Position numbers and translations under genes: made by a program. The notes beneath the pieces were generated by a model that worked only from the letters and a program-made list of their open reading frames with translations, had not been told where the DNA came from and searched no databases. 64,000 bases of DNA. It comes from Lacinutrix sp. WUR7 (GTDB taxonomy: Bacteria > Bacteroidota > Bacteroidia > Flavobacteriales > Flavobacteriaceae). Within the stretch, counting starts at the first letter, position 1. Each line of letters opens with the position of its first letter. Positions 1-9,700 of this stretch are shown in pieces. The stretch is taken from NCBI RefSeq assembly GCF_016864015.1, contig NZ_CP045067.1, forward strand, positions 3,234,001-3,298,000, read 5' to 3'.

Positions 1-666
1 TCTTTTGGATCTGGTGGTGCGTCTTTTGTTTACTCAGAAAACACAAATTTAATTTTTGGGTTACGAAGCAATGGATTTGCTCAAGATTTTATTCAAGTAG
101 ATATTAGCACAGGTAATGTAACAGAATTAACACCAAATAATCAAAGCAATTATTATGGTAAAGGATTTGCCTATCAAAATAAAGTGTTTTACACTATGCC
201 ATTAACAAGTGATTTATGGGCATATGATATAAACAATCAAACCTGGTCCGTAATTAGTACGTTACCCTATAATATAACACAATATAGAAATCAATATATA
301 ACACCAATTGTAGTTGGTGATTATGTCTATATCGCAAATGGATCGGATGATAGTCAATTTAATGACTTTTGGAGAATGAATTTAAACACCTATCAATGGG
401 AACAATTATCAAATAATCCAAGTCCTAGTAAAAGTGCTGCTGTTTATTTAAGAAACAATCAATTACATTTTGTTGGTACCGAAGTTTGGAAGTATGATTT
501 AGTTACACAAAACTGGGGAATTATGCCTAATTCCGGAATTACAAACAATCCCTACGACCATGGAACAGATGTTTTTATCCAAAATAATATTCCTTATGTG
601 ATTTACCGAGAGGATTTTACAAATGTGTCCTATTTAAACTTGTTTTTTGGTGATCTAGTAGATTAA
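1..666 (+). CDS. Kelch-like repeat protein, C-terminal part (5' end outside window)
   Basis: The frame is open from base 1 to a TAA at 664, so this is the last 221 codons of a longer gene; an internal GTG at 184 is not the start. The protein shows repeated blades of the kelch type: DLWAYDINNQTWSVIS, DFWRMNLNTYQWEQLS and EVWKYDLVTQNWGIM share the pattern (D/E)xWxYDxxxxxW. Kelch repeats fold as a beta-propeller and usually serve in binding; no catalytic residues are visible. Repeat spacing is about 60-70 residues, somewhat loose for kelch. The signal peptide, if any, would be upstream of the window. Function unknown; extracytoplasmic location is likely by analogy with other flavobacterial kelch proteins but is not shown here. 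Confidence 0.75.
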   Translation, partial: SFGSGGASFVYSENTNLIFGLRSNGFAQDFIQVDISTGNVTELTPNNQSNYYGKGFAYQNKVFYTMPLTSDLWAYDINNQTWSVISTLPYNITQYRNQYITPIVVGDYVYIANGSDDSQFNDFWRMNLNTYQWEQLSNNPSPSKSAAVYLRNNQLHFVGTEVWKYDLVTQNWGIMPNSGITNNPYDHGTDVFIQNNIPYVIYREDFTNVSYLNLFFGDLVD

Positions 667-720
667 TATATATGTAGTCTAGGAAATCACTTATATTAGA
701 AATAACTTATCGCTATTTTA

Positions 721-910
721 TATAACGTCAGATTATAGTGCATTTCTGCACTATAATGTTCTGCGTTATGTAACTTTGCTTTGGTAAAAGCATAGTTTAA
801 ACTACTACATTTTCTTATTTTTTTCTTCTCAAATGTTTCCCTACGATGTTAATGGAACACTCTTTTTACGAAGCGACGATAGGAGAGTAGTGGAATGTGT
901 GTGGAATGGA
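721..910. repeat. Palindromic intergenic repeat C, copy 1 (attC-like hairpin)
   Basis: A compact imperfect palindrome: ATAACG at 722-727 pairs with CGTTAT at 764-769, and the inner arms ATTATAGTGCA (732-742) and TGCACTATAAT (747-757) are perfect with a 4-nt loop. The following sequence to about 910 resembles 5469-5628: both have CGTTATGTAACTTTGC followed by GGTAAA, and both have a TTACGAAG segment with a nearby GTAGTG. It lies between the kelch gene and the 3' end of the KAP ATPase. It could also act as a transcription terminator for the convergent genes, but no T-run follows. Confidence 0.6.
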
Positions 911-921
911 CTTTGAAATAT

Positions 922-3900
922 TTATTTTAATTTCTTTATTAAAGCTGAAACTTTTGATTTATGTCTTTTAGTTGGTTTATTTAAGTTAGATGTAAGCTTA
1001 AGGATATAATCAATAGTACTTTGGTATAAATCCTTTTTATTTAGCTTTAAAAAATTATTCAAGTAGTTTGTATTAATTGGACTTTGTTTATAATAATCAA
1101 CATAGCTTTTCATTATTTTATTAAATGATGATTTATGAATATGTTTTTTTGCAGAAAACACCCAATCGTATGGTGGATATTTCTCAGAACAGATTTCTAA
1201 AAGTAGATTTTCTTGGACTTTCGAACTGTGTTGGACACCAATAAATCGAACAAATTTTTGAAACTTACTGAAGTTGTTTTGGGCTTTCAGATAGTTTACA
1301 AAAGAATTACCTATTAATTCTTCGTTATTCAATTCATAAAGATTATAAACGTAATTTTCTAACTCTTTTGAGCTTAAATTATCAACAGAAGCAAAAAATA
1401 AATCTTTATCCTTTTCATAAATTAGCCCTAACCAATCACTTGGATACTTCATGAGTGTTGGATATCCCTTGTAGGTAAAAAAGTACTTAAATATATTATC
1501 AATTAATATACTCTTTTGAGCACTTGAAAGGCCTTTTTTGCCTTTGGTTTTATTGTACATTAACATAAGTGTTTTATAAAACATTGTTGCATTTTGCACT
1601 TTTAGCTTGCTAATAATTATATCGAAAAAATTCCAACTATAAGGACCATAATATTTTACAATTTTTTGATAAACAGTATTAATTCCTAAACTTAACTTTT
1701 GATAATCTACTTTTATAAAATGTGAGTTAAAATATTTCTCAAAATTTGCATCTGTAGCAAATTCATTATTTAATTTCATATAATTAAAAATCAAATCAGA
1801 AAAGACAATGTAGAAATCAATTTCTTCATCGTTTAGACCACTTATATATTCTTGATTTAGTTTTGTTTGAATGGTATTGAATAGAACTTCATCTATATCT
1901 AGAATTCCAGAATCAACTTTAGGAAACAATTCATTTAACCTATTAACAATGTCTTTAGTTTCAAAGATTCCCTTTGCAGTTGTAGCTTTTAAATTATATT
2001 CTGATTCAAGTTTGTTAAAAAAGTAGTGAGCATATTCAGTAAATATTAATGAATCCTTAATGTACTCTTTTTCAATATATTTATCTGTAATATCTATAAG
2101 TAAATCAGTTACTTTTTTATCTTCTATTTTATTTTCATTTAATAACTCCAGCATTTTGTCAATGAAATTTGAATCGAGCAATGAATGGGTAATTTCTATA
2201 TTTTCCTCAAATACTTTATAATCTTTTAATAGCAAATTATCATCTAAAATTTTACGTTTTAAATTAGTGCTTAATCCTTTAATTAACTCTGGATGGCTTT
2301 CAAAAACTTTAATAAAAACCTGTATATTTTTATGTATTCCTTTTATAGTTGTATCGGGATTAATCGATTTTTTAAGATATTCAAATAGTTTATCATAAGG
2401 TTTCTTGAAGTTCAACTCAAAATAAAACCATTTAGCAGACTCACAATACAATTTAAAATTACTTAGGTTTGTAATAATATCATTAAATTGATTGTTTGAG
2501 AAAATCCTATTTATGAAACTGTATGACTTTAAATTATCCTTAATTTCAGTTTGAAATTTTTCATAAGTCAAGATGTTGAATAGCATTTCTGAAACAGGAA
2601 AAGCTATTGATTTATAATCTTCGAATTTATTACTATTATAATCATAAACACTTTCTATTTGATTAAGCAACAACTTAACATTTTCTGTCTTTATATCTCC
2701 CTCAATATCAATTGATAATAACTCAAAAATTTCATTTATTTCTCCATTTTCAATAAATTCACGAAGTTCATCTGGTATATCTTTATCTCTATCTATATTT
2801 AGAATGAAAGGTTCAACATTATTAAAATGAACGTCAATATTTCGCTTGAAAAATCTTTTTTGATTTCTAGTTAATGTAAAATCTTTATTGTCAATCTTAA
2901 CAATAAATTTATCTTCTAGTTGAGTAGTTTCATACTTTAAAGCTGTATTAACTTTATTCAAAAAATTGATATCGTCAAGAACTCTTTTGAAGAGTAAATT
3001 CCATTCTTGTTTAATTATTAAAAGTTTAATTAAAAAATCATCTGCTTGATTAGTATAATCTAATTTAACATAGTCTTCTTTAATCTGTCTTTCTAATAAA
3101 TCTCTTTCGGTTTGAAGATTATTTAAGAACTGTATTATTTTTCTTGGATTAGTTGTAAATTCTTGACAGATAAGTCTTATTCCAATGTTCGATAACTTAA
3201 GATTATAATCTTCGTTTATGGCTTTTGTGAATCCAACTAATTCTTTTGGTGTGAATTTTTTTAATCTAATTATTTGATGAAAGATTTTTCTTAAATATTC
3301 ATCAGCATCATCTGAATCACCATTCAAAAAAGATGTTATTCCGTTTTCGTCAACTGGTAGAATAAAAATGATATTATCATTCTCTAAAAAGTTTTTAATT
3401 GATGATAAAGTGATCATAAGATTATCTTTATCACATCTATCAAGATTGTCAATTACAACTACCATTTTCTTAAATATAGTTTTGCTAACAATTTTATTTT
3501 TAATTTTTTTAAGAATATTCATTTTAGATATACCAAAAATCTCATTGGTTATATCTCTAAAAGTATCTTCAAATTTTTCTGGCTCAATTATTTTAGTTTG
3601 CCTTGTTATATGTGGTATAACTCTGAAAAAATTACCAGATATGGTAAATATAAAACTTGAAAATATTGAAAATACAAGTAGAAGAAATTTTTCATTACCT
3701 GATAAACTTGAAAAAAAGAAACTATAAACCAATATAATTATTATTAGTCCTATTGCATAAGGCAACAATTTTTGATATTCAGGTTGAACTGTAGTCTTAT
3801 TGCTGTCTTCTTTTGTAATATCTTTATAAAGTATTTCTTCTAAATCAGTTTCAAGTATAGCTGAGAATTTTTCATTCAAACTTCTTATAAAACTTCTCCT

Positions 3901-4176
3901 GAAATCATCATTTGAATATTTCCAGGCATCATATTTGAAATAGGCAATTTTATCATTTTCATCTACATCATTGTTTTTTCCTATAAAATTTTCTAATGTT
4001 TTTATTATTGTAGATTTTCCACTTCCCCAACCACCAAATAATCCAATATTCTGTTTTCCTTTTGATTGTTTAATAACTTCAAACAAAGTTTCAGCATAAG
4101 GTTTTGTGCCAAGTAAATCTTGATTTTCCGAATCTGACAAATCAAATTCTTTATCTTCTATAAATTTTATACTCAT
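922..4176 (-). CDS. KAP-family P-loop NTPase with membrane insertion
   Basis: A 1084-aa protein with the signature of KAP NTPases (STAND-like P-loop ATPases related to F-plasmid PifA and to animal Kidins220). Walker A is GGWGSGKST at residues 48-56, the family motif FKYDAWKYS lies at about 80-88, and Walker B is VVVIDNLDRC near 239-248. Two hydrophobic segments (about 138-155 and 164-184) fall between Walker A and Walker B, the place where KAP proteins carry their membrane insertion, so the ATPase is probably anchored in the inner membrane. The remaining 800 residues are mostly predicted helix with no recognised domain. It stands alone, transcribed leftwards, between repeats at 721-910 and 4271-4490. 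Bacterial KAP proteins are often found in plasmid, phage-exclusion and defence contexts; that role is inference here. Confidence 0.85.
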   Translation of the reverse strand: MSIKFIEDKEFDLSDSENQDLLGTKPYAETLFEVIKQSKGKQNIGLFGGWGSGKSTIIKTLENFIGKNNDVDENDKIAYFKYDAWKYSNDDFRRSFIRSLNEKFSAILETDLEEILYKDITKEDSNKTTVQPEYQKLLPYAIGLIIIILVYSFFFSSLSGNEKFLLLVFSIFSSFIFTISGNFFRVIPHITRQTKIIEPEKFEDTFRDITNEIFGISKMNILKKIKNKIVSKTIFKKMVVVIDNLDRCDKDNLMITLSSIKNFLENDNIIFILPVDENGITSFLNGDSDDADEYLRKIFHQIIRLKKFTPKELVGFTKAINEDYNLKLSNIGIRLICQEFTTNPRKIIQFLNNLQTERDLLERQIKEDYVKLDYTNQADDFLIKLLIIKQEWNLLFKRVLDDINFLNKVNTALKYETTQLEDKFIVKIDNKDFTLTRNQKRFFKRNIDVHFNNVEPFILNIDRDKDIPDELREFIENGEINEIFELLSIDIEGDIKTENVKLLLNQIESVYDYNSNKFEDYKSIAFPVSEMLFNILTYEKFQTEIKDNLKSYSFINRIFSNNQFNDIITNLSNFKLYCESAKWFYFELNFKKPYDKLFEYLKKSINPDTTIKGIHKNIQVFIKVFESHPELIKGLSTNLKRKILDDNLLLKDYKVFEENIEITHSLLDSNFIDKMLELLNENKIEDKKVTDLLIDITDKYIEKEYIKDSLIFTEYAHYFFNKLESEYNLKATTAKGIFETKDIVNRLNELFPKVDSGILDIDEVLFNTIQTKLNQEYISGLNDEEIDFYIVFSDLIFNYMKLNNEFATDANFEKYFNSHFIKVDYQKLSLGINTVYQKIVKYYGPYSWNFFDIIISKLKVQNATMFYKTLMLMYNKTKGKKGLSSAQKSILIDNIFKYFFTYKGYPTLMKYPSDWLGLIYEKDKDLFFASVDNLSSKELENYVYNLYELNNEELIGNSFVNYLKAQNNFSKFQKFVRFIGVQHSSKVQENLLLEICSEKYPPYDWVFSAKKHIHKSSFNKIMKSYVDYYKQSPINTNYLNNFLKLNKKDLYQSTIDYILKLTSNLNKPTKRHKSKVSALIKKLK

Positions 4177-4270
4177 AAATTATAATTTCAAAAACATTTA
4201 ATATAAGTAATATATTATCAGTATGTTATAACTATTCTATTACTTTTTAACATAGTTGTAAACTAAAAAC

Positions 4271-4490
4271 GACCTCAGAAAATTTTGGTAAAACAATAGG
4301 TGAGTGAAGCGTACATATTTTAGGGGTTTAGTAATAAAGCTTCTTAACAGTTATAAATAAACAACGAATTTCAAAGCACTATTAACTAGTCACAATGTTT
4401 CCTAAAATATAGCGTAACGAGCCGTAATTGTTTCCAAAAGTTTATGCAGTCTTGATTTTTTTGTTTCTTTTTTTATCAAGAAAAAAAGAA
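4271..4490. repeat. Long inverted intergenic repeat A, left copy
   Basis: The segment 4271-4324 and the segment 4401-4445 are imperfect inverted repeats of one another (a TTTTGG...AACAAT...AGCGTA...ATTTTAG pattern and its complement). The same unit occurs at 23746-24009 on the other side of the Tc locus; 4402-4490 and 23921-24009 are almost identical over about 89 bases. The 3' end contains a T-rich/A-rich hairpin (TTCTTTTTTT, then AAGAAAAAAAGAA) that could work as a terminator. It separates the KAP ATPase from the first small companion gene. Confidence 0.7.
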
Positions 4491-4520
4491 AAGAAAGTAT
4501 AAAAATGTATCTTGTTATCT

Positions 4521-4946
4521 ATGAATACTCTCAATGAAAATGCTTTAAAATTTATGAATTCAGAGCTTGAAAAGGTTCAAATTAAAGTTACAGTCAATGA
4601 AAGTGGGAGAGAAGCAGTAGACTTTGTTATTGAGTCCAAAAGTGGAAAACAGTATCAATTATTGTTTAAATCTATTGATTTTGGTATAGAAAGAAGTATT
4701 AAGATTCCAAAACAAGATTTAGGTGAACTAAAAGAAAACCTTTTAATTGGATTAGTTCTTTTAATTGAGAGCGAAGCGAAAGTTTTATATCTAATTCCCT
4801 CAACAGTATTTTTAAATCCAAACTCAATATTTATTAGTAATGACGTAATGTTAGCACATTTATCTAATTGGGAAATTAGTGTATTTACAAACGCAATTCC
4901 AGAATTAAGTAAATATGCTTTAGAATATATGATTGATAAACTTTAA
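4521..4946 (+). CDS. Small Tc-locus companion protein, copy 1 (unknown function)
   Basis: A 141-aa soluble protein; the ATG at 4521 is preferred over an upstream in-frame TTG because its N-terminus then aligns with the paralogue at 22813-23247 (MNTLNE versus MDTVTE). The two copies share SGRE(A/G)VDF, ERSIKI, KQDLGEL, LLIGLVLL, VLYLIPS and LSNWEI. The alternating hydrophobic strands around VDFVIESKSGKQYQLLFKS recall the core of PD-(D/E)xK-fold proteins, but the expected (E/Q)xK lysine motif is degenerate, so nuclease activity is not supported. No signal peptide or membrane segment. Its position upstream of the toxin and the presence of a second copy directly behind the TcA gene suggest a job linked to the toxin (chaperone, immunity or regulation), which is inference. 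Confidence 0.7.
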   Translation: MNTLNENALKFMNSELEKVQIKVTVNESGREAVDFVIESKSGKQYQLLFKSIDFGIERSIKIPKQDLGELKENLLIGLVLLIESEAKVLYLIPSTVFLNPNSIFISNDVMLAHLSNWEISVFTNAIPELSKYALEYMIDKL

Positions 4947-5040
4947 ATCATATCTATAAACATTATGTAAAATAGAATTTCAAAAAAAGTTGAATTGAAA
5001 TTATAAATAGAACAAGTGTATAGAAATTTATTTTTCTTAA

Positions 5041-5496
5041 ATTTTATACTCTTGTGGTAATCTACGAGAATCACATAGAAAAAAATATTAACTATAAACA
5101 TCAAGCTACGAGAATTATGGTAACATCAAAAATCTAGCTTTTTTTTGGCGTTGGCTTTGCGGTTGGGAATTGTGTTTTTAAAAATTTAATGCAATAGCAT
5201 AAATTATTTAAAAAAAGCAATCGAGCGCAAAGGCAGCGGCAATTTTACATAACGACTAATTATAGTTCAAATTTCTAGTTCTGAAGCTTCTTGATAAATC
5301 GCGTATTTGAAAAAACTTGAACCATTGTACAGAATATTCAATTTATACGAGAAGTAAAATACTAATGTTTAATGACCCAAGTACAAACGTTTATTGTGAA
5401 TACAACACATTGTGGGATATTTTACATAATATTGAATTATAGCTATCTAATTGTATTACATATAATTTGTACTATAATGGCCCGCGTTATGTAACT
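5041..5496. repeat. Long intergenic repeat B, left copy, with terminal inverted ends
   Basis: This gene-free stretch (4947-5994) is largely repeat. The part from about 5041 to 5455 matches 24258-24670 with shared blocks such as CTAGCTTTTTTTTGGCGTTGG, AAGCAATCGAGCGCA, CGGCAATTTTACATAACGAC and GTACAAACGTTTATT. ACATAACG at 5247-5254 is the exact complement of CGTTATGT at 5485-5492, and the adjacent CTAATTATAGT/ACTATAATGGC extend the pairing, so the element ends in inverted arms about 230 bases apart. 5469-5628 also resembles 721-910. No ORF with coding character was seen in it. Confidence 0.7.
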
Positions 5497-5994
5497 TTGC
5501 TTGGGTAAAGCAAAGTTTACTTACTATAATTTTACTTAAAGAAATCTCTAAAAAGTTTATAATACACTGTAATGGAGCACTCTTATTACGAAGTGACGTA
5601 GGAGCGTAGTGAAATGTGTTGAAATGGGTTTTTAACTAAAAAAGTGAACTCTGGTGCATTGAGGTTAACTATACATGGCTTTACTATGGAGTATCTATGA
5701 AGTATCCATTAACTAAGCATCTCTAAATTCTTATATAAATTAAGAAATAGATTAAAAAATTTAACATTATTTAGCATTTTGCAATGTAATAAGTCTGATA
5801 AATACTTCGTTATCATATTATTGCAACTACCCACACACATAATTTCCACAAAACTGTAACGAAAATCAATAGGCCTATTGATGATTATTAATTCTTTTTA
5901 AAAAAGAGAATTGAAATTGTTTAACTAGAGTTCTTACGCTATTAATTAAGCTCATAAAATGAGTTATAGTATTGGCTCATAATATTTAGAAATT

Positions 5995-6630
5995 ATGGCA
6001 AAGCAAAAAGGTTTTATTAAGTTAAAAGGTTAGTTGGGAAGACTTACTTTTTACAAGAATAACGGAAATGATTTAATTAGAACTACTGGAGGTGTAGATA
6101 AAAACAGGATAAAAAATGATCCTGCTTTTAAACGTACTCGTGAGAATATGAGTGAGTTTGGAGCTTCTGCAACTGTTGGAAAAGCACTAAGAATGGGATT
6201 TGCAAATATTATTAAAAGCATGAGCGATAATAGTATAGTGGGCAGAATAACAGGACTTATGAAAAAAATAAACTCTGTTGGACCAGGATTAAGAGGGCAA
6301 CGTGCTTTTGAAATTATGCCAAATAAAATACTATTAGAAGGTTTTGAGTTTAACAAAACAGCGCCTTTAGATGCTATATTTTATGCACCAAATAAAGCAC
6401 CAACTTTAGATGCGAATAGGAGTGTAGTTACTTGGGTTGTGCCAGATTTTAATACTAGTAATTATATAAACGCACCAGAAGGCGCAACACATTTTAAATT
6501 GGTATTGGTTACTACTGTTTTGCGTTACAGCTTGGAAAGAAATCTTGCCTTAAGGAGTTTTAAAATTAAAAAAGGAGTTTTTCCTACAAAAAAAGGGATT
6601 TTTCCCTTAAGTCCTAAATTATTTTTTTAG
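5995..6630 (+). pseudogene. Bacteroidetes small conserved protein interrupted by in-frame TAG
   Basis: Reading from ATG at 5995 gives MAKQKGFIKLKG, then TAG at 6031-6033, then LGRLTFYKNNGNDLIRTTGG and 190 further codons in the same frame. The joined N-terminus (MAKQKG-IKLKG-x-LG-LTFYK, followed by GGVDKNRIKNDPAFKRTREN) matches a short conserved family common in Bacteroidetes, in which the residue at the stop is normally an ordinary one. The C-terminus turns into a repetitive basic tail (KKGVFPTKKGIFPLSPK), which suggests a second lesion. The part after the stop could be re-initiated from TTG at 6034, so expression of a truncated protein is possible. Function of the family is unknown to me. 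It sits 108 bp upstream of the TcB-TcC gene. Confidence 0.65.
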
Positions 6631-6738
6631 TATATTTACTCTGGACGCATTGAAATTTACATTTTATATACTCAATTCCTCTATTCATAGTTTCTCCCTT
6701 TTGATATTAATAGCAAATAACAATATTGGTATGAGAAC

Positions 6739-9700
6739 ATGAAAAAAACCCAAGAAGACGAAAAAGGCATTCAACAACCTTCTTTAGTTCCAACATTAGA
6801 ACTTCCAAAATCTGGAGGAGCTATTCAGGGAATAGGAGAAAAATATACAGCCAATCCAGCAACTGGTACTGGTAACTTCTCGGTTCCTATTGGTGTAACT
6901 GCTGGACGTGGCGCTCCACAACTTTCCGTCTCATATAGTTCAGGTTCTGGTAATAGTCCTTTTGGATTAGGATGGGGAATGTCCATTCCACAGATAACCA
7001 GAAAAACAGAAAGAAATCTACCATTATATAATGAGGATCAAGATTCAGATACCTTTATAATTTCTGGTGCTGAAGACTTGGTAAAGAAGTTCAACTTAAA
7101 TGAAGTTTCTAATGAATGGGAAGAAGAAACATTCGAACAAGGTGATTATAAGATTAGTAGATATCGCCCTAGAACTGAAGGACTTTTTGCTCGGATAGAA
7201 AAATGGTTACATAAAACTTCGGGTGATATTTTTTGGAAATCTATTAGTGGCGAAAATATTACTAGTATTTATGGTGAAACTGTTGAAAGTAGAATTTTTG
7301 ATTCTAAAAATTCAAAACGAATTTTCTCTTGGTTACTCTGTAAAACATTCGACAATAAAGGTAACATTACGCTATACCAATACAAACAAGAGGATAATGA
7401 CAATGTTCTAAATTCTCTGTCTGAGGTACAACGAAAAAACAATATTCAACCTCAGAAATACCTAAAACGAATCCTTTATGGAAACAAATCAATGTTTCCT
7501 CAAAAAGAATCTGATACTTCTAAATTAGAGTTTCTATTTCAAGTTGTCTTTGATTATGGTGAACATGATTGGGACAATCCTAAAATCGCCGAACAAAACT
7601 CTTGGCCTTGTCGTTTAGATGCTTTTTCAAAATACAGAGCAGGATTTGAGATTCGTACACGCAGACTTTGTAAAAGAGTGCTTATGTTTCACACCTTTCA
7701 AGGTGAAAATGAAACCGTAGATAAATATGGCATAGGTAAAGAACGACTTATTCAAAGTACAGATATTAACTACGACGAGAATAAAAACATCACACAAGTA
7801 AATTCCATTACCAAAGTAGCTTATGAAAAAGAAGGTAGTAATTATATAAAAAACGAAATGCCGCCTTTAGAATTCACTTATTCCAAGGCAACTGTAAATG
7901 ATACTATAAAAGAAATAGATTCAATAAATACTAGAAATACTCCGCAAGGACTAAGCGGCAATTATCAATTTACAGATTTGAATGCTGAAGGTTTGAACGG
8001 GGTTTTAATGGAAACTGCAGGTGCTTGGTATTATAGAAGAAATTTAGGTGATGGTAAATTTGATGGACTAAAGACTATAAGTGAAAAACCTAATTGGAGT
8101 AACCTTTCTGGAGGTACACAATTGAGTAATATAGAATCTAACGGACAATTGTATTTAAGTCGTCAAGGAAGCAATGGAGGGTATAGTAAAAGAGACGATG
8201 ATGGTTCTTGGTCGCCATTTAGAAATTATAATGAACGCGTTAATATAGATTTATCCGACCCAGATATTCGTTACGTAGATTTAAATGGAGATGGTCGGCC
8301 TGAAATATTGATTCTTAGAGATGAAGTCTTAAAATGGTATCCCAATAACGGGGAAAATGGTTTCAATAAGGAACAAAGAAACTATACTGGTTTAGACGAA
8401 AATCAAGGTCCTGCCAGAATTTTTCAAAATGATTTAGAAAGTATTTTTCTTAATGACATGACTGGTGATGGATTGAGCGATATTGTTCGTATTCGCTACA
8501 ACGACATTTGTTATTGGCCAAACTTAGGATATGGGAATTTTGGCGAAAAAGTAATCATGGATAATGCTCCACACTTTGAAGCTCCAGATGTTTTTCATCC
8601 ACAAAATTTAAGGCTTGCAGATATTGATGGCTCAGGAACAACCGATATTTTATACTTAGGAGGTCATATAACACAATACTGGCTCAACCATTCTGGTAAT
8701 GGGTTTTCAGAACCAATTGAAATTAAAAATTTCCCTCCAACTCATAAGCAAACTACGGTTACATTAGTCGATTTATTAGGAAATGGAACTGCTTGTTTGG
8801 TATGGTCAAGTCCGTTGGCTTCCGATGCTCTTTCTCCATGGAAGTACATAGATATAATGAACAGTACAAAACCTTATTTGCTTACCGAGATTCGCAATAA
8901 TATGGGAAGTGTAACACGTTCAGAATATAAACCATCCACCTACTTCTATTTAAAAGATGAACGAGCAGGTAAACCTTGGGTAACTAAACTACCTTTTCCT
9001 GTACATATCGTTCATAAAACAGAGGTTGAAGATTTAATCACAGGACATCGGTTTGTTACGGAATATGGCTATCATCATGGGTATTACGACAGAACAGAAA
9101 GAGAATTTAGAGGCTTCGGTTTTGTAGAGCAATGGGATGATGAGTCATTCAAAAATCCTGACAAACTCCATAAAGATGTTATTTATGATAAGCCACGTGT
9201 TTGTACCAAATCTTGGTTTCATACTGGCGCATGGGAAAAAGAAATTTCTCTGGAACAACAATATCAAAAAGAATACTGGTTACAAGTAAATAAAGAACGA
9301 TTCTTGGCTGATTCTGAATTGCTGGATGATGCACCATTAATACCTTGGACTCCACAAGAAATACAAGAAGGGAAAAGAGCTTTAAGAGGACAATTATTAC
9401 GTTCGGAAGTTTTTACAGAAGATAATACTGATGATAGCGACAAGCCTTATATAGTTACAGAATCTCGATTTCAGGTAAAGCAATTACAGCCGATTAAACT
9501 CAATGGGGAATCAAATAAACATGGAGTATATATTAGTTTGCCATTAGAAAAAGTAACTGCCACTTATGATAGAAATGTAGATGACCCACGATTGGCACAT
9601 GAACTTACTTTAGAAATTGATGATTTTGGCAATGTACTTAAAGCTTCATCTGTTGCATACCCAAGATTGTATGGAAAAGGAACTGATACAGACCATTGCC

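Noticed and set aside
3368-3727. 119-codon plus-strand ORF
   Set aside because: It is the antisense of the KAP ATPase; its hydrophobicity mirrors the coding frame.
6051-6356. 101-codon minus-strand ORF
   Set aside because: Antisense to the interrupted conserved gene, whose homology is on the plus strand.
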